From: Acidaminococcus sp. CAG:917
GTDB lineage: Bacteria > Bacillota > Clostridia > Christensenellales > CAG-917
DNA length: 8,638 nt
Assembly (NCBI GenBank): GCA_000437555.1
Contig: FR901025.1
Location: forward strand, 60,154-68,791
Direction of reading: 5' to 3'
A program made the position numbers and the translations under genes. Below are positions 1-6,248 of this stretch, one piece after another (positions within the stretch are counted from its first letter, which is position 1; each line of letters begins with the position of its first letter). Under the pieces are notes generated by a model. It made no database searches. It saw only the letters and a program-made list of their open reading frames with translations, and had not been told where the DNA came from.

Positions 1-791
1 TGGCTCAGTTCCTCGGAGCGGGCTTTGCATTTAGCAATTCCCTTTCTTATTATGCCGTTTAAATCGTCTGCCACAAAAGAGTTAACGGCTTCTATCGTAG
101 TTCCGCCTTTAGAGCATACTTTGTCAATTAAAGTCTGAATATCGTCCGAACTGTTTTCCACCATACCGCAGGCGCCGACAATAGTCTGAAGGGTGAGAGT
201 CTTTGCCGTTTCAAAGTCAAGACCGCCGTCTGTGCCGCCGTCAATCATCGCCTTGATAAAAGAGTAGACGTAGGCAGGACCGCTTCCGCTGACGCTTGTC
301 ACGGCGTCAAAATCGCTCTCCGACAGCACAACGGTTTTTCCGAGCGAGTTAAACAGATTTATGACAAATTCCTTATCCGTCACGTTTTCGGTAAAGGATA
401 GGGCGGACATACCTTTTTGAATCATAGCAGGGGTATTGGGCATAACCCTTACATATCCCAAATCGCTGCCTAACGCCTTTGATATTGTGTCGATTGAAAT
501 TCCCGCCATTATGGATATAACGGTGTCAGCGTTTATTTTGTCTCTAATTTCATCGAATACAAGCTTGGCGACCTGCGGCTTTACGGCAAACAAAAGGTAT
601 TTGCAATCCGATGCGACCTCTATATTGTCCGTTGTGACGCAAATGCCGCTTTTTTTCATTTCCTCGAGTTTGGCTTCGTCCTTGTCGCTGACAACGATAT
701 CCTTGGCGTTTAGCGACTTTAAAGCTCCTTTGACAATGGCGGTTGCCATATTTCCCGCACCTATTACTCCGAGTAAAAATTTTGTTTTCAT
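1..791 (-). CDS. proC: Pyrroline-5-carboxylate reductase (3' end cut by window edge)
   Basis: Catalyses the last step of proline biosynthesis, NAD(P)H-dependent reduction of 1-pyrroline-5-carboxylate to L-proline, in the cytoplasm. The 263 visible residues cover nearly the whole family length (about 265-275). Visible landmarks: N-terminal Rossmann motif GAGNM at residues 11-15, VAVKPQ-type segment around 69-73 (AVKPQ), VMPNTPA at 115-121, SGSGPAYVY at 168-176, and the C-terminal signature around CSKGGTT at 226-232. The ATG at 791 is preceded by GGAG (800-797) at 5-nt spacing, and the reading begins directly with the Rossmann strand, so the start is firm. It is divergent from tRNA-Trp; the 66-bp gap contains a palindromic ATTATATAAT (838-847) that could serve as a -10 box in both directions, although no good -35 is seen for proC. 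Only the last few codons and the stop are missing at the left edge. Family identity is very secure. Confidence 0.97.
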   Translation of the reverse strand, partial: MKTKFLLGVIGAGNMATAIVKGALKSLNAKDIVVSDKDEAKLEEMKKSGICVTTDNIEVASDCKYLLFAVKPQVAKLVFDEIRDKINADTVISIMAGISIDTISKALGSDLGYVRVMPNTPAMIQKGMSALSFTENVTDKEFVINLFNSLGKTVVLSESDFDAVTSVSGSGPAYVYSFIKAMIDGGTDGGLDFETAKTLTLQTIVGACGMVENSSDDIQTLIDKVCSKGGTTIEAVNSFVADDLNGIIRKGIAKCKARSEELS

Positions 792-818
792 ATTATCTCC
801 AATTCCTCGTCTATTTGT

Positions 819-847
819 TTGACTTTATTTATTGTCTATTATATAAT
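819..847 (+). promoter_or_regulatory. Sigma-A promoter of tRNA-Trp
   Basis: TTGACT (819-824), 17-bp spacer, TATAAT (842-847). The predicted start falls about 5 nt before the mature tRNA, which fits a dedicated tRNA promoter with a very short 5' leader for RNase P to remove. Confidence 0.85.
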
Positions 848-857
848 TTAGTGGCTT

Positions 858-932
858 AGGGGAGTGGCTCAATGGTAGAGCAGCGGTCTCCAAAACCGCT
901 GGTTGCGTGTTCGAATCGCGTCTCCCCTGCCA
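858..932 (+). tRNA. tRNA-Trp (anticodon CCA)
   Basis: A full cloverleaf is visible. The acceptor stem is AGGGGAG (858-864) with CTCCCCT (922-928), followed by discriminator G929 and an encoded CCA (930-932). The anticodon stem GCGGT/ACCGC encloses the loop CTCCAAA (888-894), giving anticodon CCA at 890-892. The T arm contains GTTCGAATC. G73 is the expected discriminator for bacterial tRNA-Trp. The gene stands alone, with its own promoter directly upstream and a hairpin terminator starting right after the CCA. Confidence 0.97.
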
Positions 933-954
933 AAACACCGAAAGGTGTTTTTTT
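933..954 (+). terminator. Rho-independent terminator of tRNA-Trp
   Basis: Stem AAACACC (933-939), loop GAAA (a stable tetraloop), stem GGTGTTT (944-950), then a T run to 954. It begins directly after the tRNA CCA end, so the unit makes a single tRNA. Confidence 0.85.
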
Positions 955-967
955 ATTGTCTATTTGC

Positions 968-1004
968 GCTTTTGCGTCATTTATTTAAACTTTAACGCAA
1001 AAGC
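968..1004. repeat. 10-bp perfect inverted repeat in the tRNA-Trp/padR spacer
   Basis: GCTTTTGCGT (968-977) is matched exactly by its reverse complement ACGCAAAAGC (995-1004), with a 17-nt AT-rich loop. No T run follows on either side, so it is not a classic terminator. A second hairpin lies at 1021-1044 (nine pairs including two G-U pairs in plus-strand RNA, loop TTAAGC, then GTTTTA). Function unknown. Confidence 0.5.
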
Positions 1005-1051
1005 CTTGTTATAAACCTCAAGCCGTGTTTTAAGCAATGCGGCTGTTTTAA

Positions 1052-1082
1052 TTAAATACCGCTCAAGTTAACTTGGGCGGTA
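1052..1082 (-). terminator. Probable terminator of the padR-like gene
   Basis: TACCGC(T)CAAG (1057-1067) and CTTG(G)GCGGTA (1072-1082) flank a TTAA loop, giving eleven pairs with one C-A mismatch in minus-strand RNA. It is followed on the minus strand by TTTAATTAAAA, a poor but T-rich tail. It lies 8 nt past the stop codon at 1090. In plus-strand RNA the mismatch becomes a G-U pair, so the hairpin would be complete, but no T run follows in that direction. Confidence 0.5.
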
Positions 1083-1089
1083 TGCTACT

Positions 1090-3135
1090 TTATTGCACGT
1101 GGTATTTTTTCGACCTGTAAAGCAATCCGTGATATATCGGCAAAAACAGTATTGTTGCGACAAGCACGATTGGGATAACGATAGGGGCGAGGGTGGACGT
1201 CGGATTTGCCACGTCCGCGCCTACGATAAAGAAGCCGACAAGCGCAATGATGACAGATATTTCCACAAAAAGCATTATAGAGTTAAGCATCGCATATTTA
1301 AAATTAAATTTAGCCTTTGCTTTTTTCTTGGGATTTATAAAATACATCACAAGGGGAATAAGGTAAAGCCCAACGCCGACGGCAAGCGCGCCAATGAATA
1401 AATTCATTGTGACGGTTGCATAGCATGTTGCCCAAAGTATTCCCAGCAAAATAAGATACGTCACAAGCCCCAAAAGGTTGCTGTCGCGGCGCAGACGAGA
1501 TATGTATACAAAATTGTTTAAGTAAAATTCCTGCGTATATGCCTTTTGGTACGGCTTTAAATTGTATCCTTTGGAATAAAGCCTGTTTTGAAGCACGGCG
1601 TCGCTGTAATTCGCCTGAAAACCGTTTTCTTCTTTTTTCGGCTCCTGAAGCTTGGTGGAAGTCAGTCCGTCGTAAAAGTCGACGTATTGAACCTCGTTTT
1701 TTTCAAATTCAAAATCGCCTTTAAGTTTGGGCGTGACGTAAGAGGTGGCGTATTCTCTGTCCTGTTGTTCTGCGGTGTCAGCGGCATAAAGTCTTGCCTC
1801 GCTGGGCAATCCCCAAAACTGCTTGGGTGCCGAAGAGCCCTCTCTTTCGTATTTTTCTCTCGTTTTTTTCTCGAAAAATTCGTCGAGATTGATTTTCTTT
1901 GTGGTCGGATTGTTTACCGTTTCCTCGCTGTAAGTGGGGACGGGCTTTTTTTCCTCTTTTATTTTTAGCTTATGATTTTGTTCCGCCTCGTCGAGTATCT
2001 GCAGAACGGATTTATCCGTTTCGGGCTTCGGCTTTCCAAAATAATTTTGAGATTGCTCGCTTGGTGTGTTATAGGCAACGTTGCCGTTTTGCGAGGCATT
2101 GCTTTCCGCATTTATACGCTGTGCATTATCCGGCGCACTATTCTGTTGAGAGGGGGCATATCCGTTATACGTTTCGGAAAAGTTTTGATATTGATTTACG
2201 CTCTGATATGCTTCCCCGTATCTTTCGTCAGAGTAGGGACGTTGTGCCTGATATGCGTCGTTTTGTCCTGAAGTAATTTCCGAAGCCATACGGGTGGATA
2301 CGATAGGGTCTGTGTTGTTGCCGTCTGCGTTTTCTATCGTGCCGATTTCGCCGTTTTGCGGTTGAGATTGCTGTTGCAAATCTTCGGTAGCGACAGGGGA
2401 AATATCTTGAGCGTCGTTGACCGTTTTTGCAGTCGTATCGGACGCATTTGAATTGGTGTGCGAGAGTCTTTCTTCAAAATCCTCACGCTTTGCCTCTAAG
2501 ATATCCTGTTGCGATTGAGTTTGCATATCGTCAGCGGCAATCGGCTTTGATTCTTCCGAATATATCTTAGACTGATTTGCCATTGCGGAGTTTTCAAGAT
2601 AAGCTATTTCGGCATCTGAAAGGTATGCGTTTTTATCCTCGGGAATAATGCCCATAGGAACGCTTTTGGGGTTGTCGATATATTTGTAGACAATCTTTTC
2701 TTTATATACGACTTTTTTTTCGTCGTTTTTCGGTTTGGTATAGGGGCGAAGCTCGTCTGCGTTAAAGGGGGCTGGCTTGGAAAAATCGAAATCGTCGTTT
2801 GACACGAGTTTGTCGAGGATTGTTCTCGAATATTCGTATTCCTCTTTTTCTTTATCGAGATATTTTCGTCCCTCTTCGGTCAGGCGGTAATATTTTCTTT
2901 GACCGCCGCCTGTTACTTCCGGGTCGCCGGAGTATGAAGAAATAAGCCCGTTCTTTTCGAGCCTTTTTAAACAGCTGTAAAGCGTAGGCTGTTTAAGTTT
3001 ATATAAACCGCCGCTTCTTAGCTCAATTTCCTTTAAAATATCATAGCCGTATCTGTCTCCGTCGGAAAGTGAATTAAGTATAATCGTGGTCACGTTGCCG
3101 CGGATAAGGTCGCTATTTACCGATGAAATATCCAT
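1090..3135 (-). CDS. Membrane-anchored PadR-family transcriptional regulator
   Basis: A 681-residue protein. Residues about 8-112 form a PadR winged helix: LIRGNVTTIILNSL opening helix, DRYGYDI, KQPTLYSCLKRLEKNGLI recognition segment, and the wing with GGGQRKYYRLTEEG. Residues about 115-540 are a long, charged, low-complexity linker, very rich in Q, N and S between about 200 and 365. Four hydrophobic helices follow at about 553-574, 577-600, 615-639 and 649-668. The basic loop KKKAKAK (603-609) and the basic tail RSKK (674-677) put both ends in the cytoplasm by the positive-inside rule, so the DNA-binding domain would be tethered to the inner face of the membrane. Ordinary PadR proteins are about 100-190 residues and soluble. 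The ATG at 3135 has an in-frame TAG 21 nt upstream, so no earlier start is possible; no Shine-Dalgarno site is visible. The PadR call is strong. The function of the membrane domain, its signal and its target genes are unknown; no obvious partner gene is adjacent. Confidence 0.9.
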   Translation of the reverse strand: MDISSVNSDLIRGNVTTIILNSLSDGDRYGYDILKEIELRSGGLYKLKQPTLYSCLKRLEKNGLISSYSGDPEVTGGGQRKYYRLTEEGRKYLDKEKEEYEYSRTILDKLVSNDDFDFSKPAPFNADELRPYTKPKNDEKKVVYKEKIVYKYIDNPKSVPMGIIPEDKNAYLSDAEIAYLENSAMANQSKIYSEESKPIAADDMQTQSQQDILEAKREDFEERLSHTNSNASDTTAKTVNDAQDISPVATEDLQQQSQPQNGEIGTIENADGNNTDPIVSTRMASEITSGQNDAYQAQRPYSDERYGEAYQSVNQYQNFSETYNGYAPSQQNSAPDNAQRINAESNASQNGNVAYNTPSEQSQNYFGKPKPETDKSVLQILDEAEQNHKLKIKEEKKPVPTYSEETVNNPTTKKINLDEFFEKKTREKYEREGSSAPKQFWGLPSEARLYAADTAEQQDREYATSYVTPKLKGDFEFEKNEVQYVDFYDGLTSTKLQEPKKEENGFQANYSDAVLQNRLYSKGYNLKPYQKAYTQEFYLNNFVYISRLRRDSNLLGLVTYLILLGILWATCYATVTMNLFIGALAVGVGLYLIPLVMYFINPKKKAKAKFNFKYAMLNSIMLFVEISVIIALVGFFIVGADVANPTSTLAPIVIPIVLVATILFLPIYHGLLYRSKKYHVQ

Positions 3136-3142
3136 ATAAAAA

Positions 3143-3171
3143 ATATTAGCAAACTATTTTATAAAAGTCAA
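3143..3171 (-). promoter_or_regulatory. Promoter of the padR-like gene, predicting a leaderless mRNA
   Basis: On the minus strand: TTGACT (3171-3166), 17-bp spacer, TAATAT (3148-3143). Only 7 nt separate the -10 box from the ATG at 3135, so the predicted transcription start falls on or next to the start codon. A second -10-like TATAAT sits further upstream inside the palindromic ATTATAAT (about 3175-3182) but has no good -35 box. Confidence 0.55.
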
Positions 3172-3267
3172 TAAATTATAATACTTTGACGCATTTTAGA
3201 GGATTTTGCAATGGGTTTTTTGCCTCTATTAAAGAAGGTTATATTATGGGAAAATTATAAAATTTAT

Positions 3268-3438
3268 GGCGAATATAAAATCAAACAGTTCAGATTGGCA
3301 ATATAAAACGATATCTGATGGCGGTTATTTTGATTTGACGAATATCTTTAAAAAAAGGCAGGTTTTATATTGCATAAAAAGTAGGTGTTATATTGCAAAA
3401 TGTCTTTAATATTATATGTTAAATAGGCAAAATAAAAC
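3268..3438. repeat. Cluster of five related 13-bp motifs beside the recombinase gene
   Basis: The 308-bp spacer between the padR-like gene and the recombinase holds copies of a motif close to GGCAATATAAAAC: GGCGAATATAAAA (3268-3280), GGCAATATAAAAC (3297-3309), the inverted GGTTTTATATTGC (3361-3373), the inverted GGTGTTATATTGC (3384-3396), and GGCAAAATAAAAC (3426-3438). The copies at 3298-3309 and 3362-3373 form a perfect 12-bp inverted repeat; the two inverted copies are 23 bp apart, about two helical turns. They could be binding sites for the recombinase or another protein. AT-rich sequence raises the chance of coincidence, and the last copy overlaps the recombinase terminator. Confidence 0.4.
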
Positions 3439-3454
3439 GGCGGCTATTCGCCGT
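3429..3454 (-). terminator. Terminator overlapping the recombinase stop codon
   Basis: On the minus strand ACGGCG (3454-3449), loop AATAGC, CGCCGT (3442-3437), then TTTTATTTT. The TAG stop of the recombinase lies within the loop, so the hairpin is part of the gene end. Confidence 0.75.
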
Positions 3455-4496
3455 CGTCTTTTTTCAGTTTGATAAGGTTTGCCGCTTGTTTTCGGTGGTC
3501 TTCGCTTATTGCGGCATAGTGTTTTTTTGTCGTGTTTACGTCACGGTGTCCGAGCACCGAAGCCACCATATAAATATCTCTTGTTTCCCTGTAAAGATTT
3601 GTTCCGAACGTGCTGCGCAGTTTGTGGGGAGAAATTTTCTTTAAAGGTGCGATTATATGTGCGTATTTTTTGACCAAAATCTCAACTGTTCTCACGCAAA
3701 TGCGCTTTTTTTGTAAGGATAAAAACAGGGCGTCCTTATCGACAGCGTCGGTAACGTTGCGTCTTTCTTCATAAACGTATGCGCCGAGTGCTTCTTCAAC
3801 TTCCTTTCCGAAGTAAAGTATCGTCCTGCCGCCGCCTTTTCTAGTGACGGTAAAAGCGTGATTATTGAAGTCTATATCGTCAAGGTTAAGCCCGACGCAT
3901 TCGCTCACACGGATTCCCGTGCCAAGTAGCAAGGTGACGATTGCAATATCTCTGAGTCTTGTCTTTTCGTGAAAGTGCAGGCTTTGCTTTGTCAGTCCGT
4001 CGCCGGATTCGGTAACGTTTAATATGTTTTCAACCTCGTCGCCTTCAAGACGGATAATTTCCTTTTCGTGAAGTTTGGGCATACTGATTTTTGCGGCGGT
4101 ATTGGCGACAATTGCGCCTCTATTGAAAAAGTATTTGAAAAACGAACGTATTGTAGAAAGTTTCCTTGCCTTTCCGTTTGCCTCGTTGGTGTAAAGTTTG
4201 CCGTTGTATTCGTAAGAGGACAGCCATTCGATATAATTTTCAAGGTCAACAATAGTGATTTTTTCGAGGTCGGCTATGTCATAATCAAGCTCGCTTCTTC
4301 CTTTAAAGCGTCTTGAATAATGTGAAAGATAATAAAAGAAAATTCTCAGGTCATAGGCATAATTAAGACGTGTGAGCTCGGAAGTCTGTTGAGCAATACC
4401 GACGAAAAATTCGTCGCAAAATTCGGGAAGCTCGAGTTTTATTTCGTTAAGCCGTGCCATCACGTCCGCTTTTCTCTGTTTAAAATAATCTGACAT
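3444..4496 (-). CDS. Tyrosine recombinase, XerS-like
   Basis: A 350-residue site-specific recombinase of the tyrosine (phage integrase/Xer) family. Residues about 15-140 form the helical SAM-like DNA-binding domain; the catalytic domain spans about 150-345. The full catalytic set is present: R196 in GTGIRVSE, K220 in TRKGGGR, H291 and R294 in HKLR, H317 in LGHRD, and nucleophile Y327 in KKHYAAI. The length and segments such as TRKGGGR, PHKLRSTF and the N-terminal layout recall XerS, the single recombinase that resolves chromosome dimers in streptococci, more than XerC/XerD (about 300 residues); this is recalled similarity, not an alignment. ATG at 4496 is preceded by a weak AAAGG about 5 nt upstream. 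It stands alone, with its own terminator and no excisionase, relaxase or phage gene nearby. Housekeeping dimer resolution, or a stand-alone inversion enzyme, are both possible. Confidence 0.9.
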   Translation of the reverse strand: MSDYFKQRKADVMARLNEIKLELPEFCDEFFVGIAQQTSELTRLNYAYDLRIFFYYLSHYSRRFKGRSELDYDIADLEKITIVDLENYIEWLSSYEYNGKLYTNEANGKARKLSTIRSFFKYFFNRGAIVANTAAKISMPKLHEKEIIRLEGDEVENILNVTESGDGLTKQSLHFHEKTRLRDIAIVTLLLGTGIRVSECVGLNLDDIDFNNHAFTVTRKGGGRTILYFGKEVEEALGAYVYEERRNVTDAVDKDALFLSLQKKRICVRTVEILVKKYAHIIAPLKKISPHKLRSTFGTNLYRETRDIYMVASVLGHRDVNTTKKHYAAISEDHRKQAANLIKLKKDDGE

Positions 4497-4798
4497 TTTT
4501 ACCTTTATTTGCCTTGTTACCTTTGCTTTGTTTTTATGTTTTAGTAGTTTTAATTTTTTTGTTTCTTCTCTATATACTTTTTGCCACGTTTAACCGTGTG
4601 AAGCCGTCTGCCGTTTATTGCGTTGCAGTTTGGCTTTAGTTGTTACAATGCCGTGCGAGGTCTGTCATTTTTATCGTTTGCCATACGGTTTAAAGTCTTG
4701 TTTTAAACCCCTTGCATTAGCCTGCCGAGCCTATGCTGTCAAAAGATTATTCTTTCAATAAGCATTAAATTGCAAATTCATTAAATAGAAAATTAAAT
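4497..4798. other. 302-bp spacer between lipoprotein and recombinase genes
   Basis: No convincing ORF is visible. On the minus strand a perfect -35 TTGACA (4742-4737) is followed after 17 bp by a weak -10 TAATGC (4719-4714); it could drive the recombinase with a leader of over 200 nt. An 8-bp perfect inverted repeat, GGTTTAAA (4687-4694) and TTTAAACC (4702-4709), has no T run. No clear terminator follows the lipoprotein stop codon, so read-through into the recombinase cannot be excluded. I recognise no riboswitch. Confidence 0.35.
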
Positions 4799-6031
4799 TT
4801 ATTTGCCTATGTCGTTGAAGTCGGAAAAACTCTCGGACGTAAAGGTTATTTCTTCGGCTTGGCACTCAAGTAATGCTTCTATATGGTCTTCTTGTCTTCC
4901 TATGCCGGTAGGTCCTTTAGCTCTTATCTCATACAAAGTATCATTTTTTAAAATATGTATACTGCAATAATTTTGACCCGAACCGTCCGTTAATGCTTTA
5001 AAAGTACTCACATTCAAAATTTCGACATCTGTTCCGGCAGGCCCCCAGCCGATTGAATTGCTTATAACGAAATTGACGAGGTTAGCATACGCCTCGGCAC
5101 TAACTTCGGGTTGAATGTTTGTTTGCGATTCCATGCTGACTACTTCAAAGCCGTATAAATTTTCGCATAACGCTTCATAGCTTGTTAAGACTAATTCATT
5201 GAGATTGGTTTGAAATATTACGATTGAGCGGCTACTCGTCCCCAAAGACGCTGTAAAAGTTGCATTCCCAAATATGAATCCGCTAAATGTATTAATTTTG
5301 CTAGTGGTTAAGCCAGATACGGTTGTATATTTATTGCTTAAAACATTTAAATCAAATAAAGCAATAGCATTTATAATTTCCGTGCATTGTGCTTTATAGT
5401 CTTCCTCGGTGAGGGGTGAGGGGACTGTTTCGCCTGCTACGAGGGAATTGAAATCAAAAAAGCCGTCTGTGGCAGGTATATCAGCGCTATTTTCATATAC
5501 GGAGACGTAGTAGGCGTTTAAATAGGCAAGCTCTTCCTTTAAAACTTCGTAGCTTGTTCTGTCCAAGGAAAAGAGGTTGGTTTTCAAAACAAAATATACG
5601 CTGTGCAATGCGCCGTCGGATTTGGCGGTAAGGGTGCATGAGCCGAAAACTTCACCACCGTTTAAATTTATTTTGGTTATTGTTATGTCTGAGAAATTGA
5701 AGAGTGTTGATAAAACGAAATCAGGGTTATAATTGTCGTAAGGAATTGGATAGTATTCTTTATATAATTGAATTCCCTCTACGTTTGCCACCTCGGCAGA
5801 GGACAAAAGGTTTTCGGTTTTGGCTTGCAATATGTTTTCACACTCTGCTTTGCTAAGCTCCTCTACGGTCTGTTCGGGCTTCTCTTCCTCGGGGGGTGAG
5901 GGGAGGATAGGGTCTATATTGTCCTGCGTGCCGTCTGTTGCCGTTTCGCCGTTGCATGCCGCCATAACACCTATAAGGCATACGATTAAACATACAGCCA
6001 ATAATAAAAGGGGAAGTTTAAATTTTTTCAT
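4799..6031 (-). CDS. Putative lipoprotein with internally repeated domains
   Basis: A 410-residue predicted surface lipoprotein. MKKFK is followed by a hydrophobic core (6-23) and a lipobox ending MAAC, with C26 as the lipidation site; the VMA before the cysteine is slightly off the L-[AS]-[GA]-C consensus. A flexible acidic, proline-rich spacer (about 27-56) follows. Two domains share a common plan: residues about 60-178 and 209-300 each contain a KIN...(V/I)FG...TxTA strand segment, a (V/I)xFxxKTN/QTN strand, and a TSYE(V/A)L helix. A third, diverged copy may lie at about 311-400. I do not recognise the domain family and see no catalytic motif; a ligand-binding or cell-envelope role would be a guess. 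The start is firm: GGAG (6042-6039) lies 7 nt before the ATG, and a strong promoter is upstream. It is probably monocistronic. Confidence 0.85.
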   Translation of the reverse strand: MKKFKLPLLLLAVCLIVCLIGVMAACNGETATDGTQDNIDPILPSPPEEEKPEQTVEELSKAECENILQAKTENLLSSAEVANVEGIQLYKEYYPIPYDNYNPDFVLSTLFNFSDITITKINLNGGEVFGSCTLTAKSDGALHSVYFVLKTNLFSLDRTSYEVLKEELAYLNAYYVSVYENSADIPATDGFFDFNSLVAGETVPSPLTEEDYKAQCTEIINAIALFDLNVLSNKYTTVSGLTTSKINTFSGFIFGNATFTASLGTSSRSIVIFQTNLNELVLTSYEALCENLYGFEVVSMESQTNIQPEVSAEAYANLVNFVISNSIGWGPAGTDVEILNVSTFKALTDGSGQNYCSIHILKNDTLYEIRAKGPTGIGRQEDHIEALLECQAEEITFTSESFSDFNDIGK

Positions 6032-6087
6032 AAATCTCTCCGAATTTAAATTTTTTTATTTAGTTTGTTTTTAGTTTAATATATTTT

Positions 6088-6115
6088 AGTATAACACAGT
6101 GGATAAATTTGTCAA
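6088..6115 (-). promoter_or_regulatory. Strong extended -10 promoter of the lipoprotein gene
   Basis: On the minus strand: consensus TTGACA (6115-6110), 16-bp spacer, TATACT (6093-6088) preceded by TG one base upstream (extended -10). It predicts a 5' leader of about 50 nt, AT-rich, ending in the GGAG ribosome-binding site. Confidence 0.8.
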
Positions 6116-6213
6116 CAGGGCGCTTGCTTGAGCCGATGAGCATAGTATCTTTTTTTACATAGAAAAAACCGTCAAAGCAAACACCAAAGTAAATCCGTCA
6201 AACAAATCCCTTA

Positions 6214-6244
6214 GTAAAAAAGCGGTGTAAAACAACCGCTTTTT
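6214..6244 (-). terminator. Terminator of the lrp-aminotransferase operon
   Basis: On the minus strand AAAAAGCGGT, an 8-nt loop, then ACCGCTTTTTT: a GC core with A/T flanks that form the T run, beginning a few nt after the aminotransferase stop. The symmetric A/T flanks would let it work in both directions. Confidence 0.85.
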
Positions 6245-6248
6245 CTTT

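Noticed and set aside
436..822. Plus-strand 128-residue ORF opposite proC
   Set aside because: It is a shadow of proC, whose minus-strand reading has all family motifs; it also runs into the divergent promoter region.
1588..2276. Several plus-strand ORFs of 99-126 residues opposite the padR-like gene
   Set aside because: They overlap one another in different frames, have no ribosome-binding sites, and lie opposite a single long open frame with recognisable domains at both ends.
3361..3396. CRISPR-like array
   Set aside because: The two 13-bp copies 23 bp apart are too short and too few, further copies vary in orientation, and no cas genes are present.
858..4496. Integrative element in tRNA-Trp driven by the recombinase
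   Set aside because: I found no second copy of the tRNA-Trp 3' end in the window, and no excisionase, relaxase, replication or phage genes between them.
4497..4798. Riboswitch or T-box upstream of the recombinase
   Set aside because: I could not find the conserved core of any riboswitch class I know, and no terminator hairpin precedes the gene.
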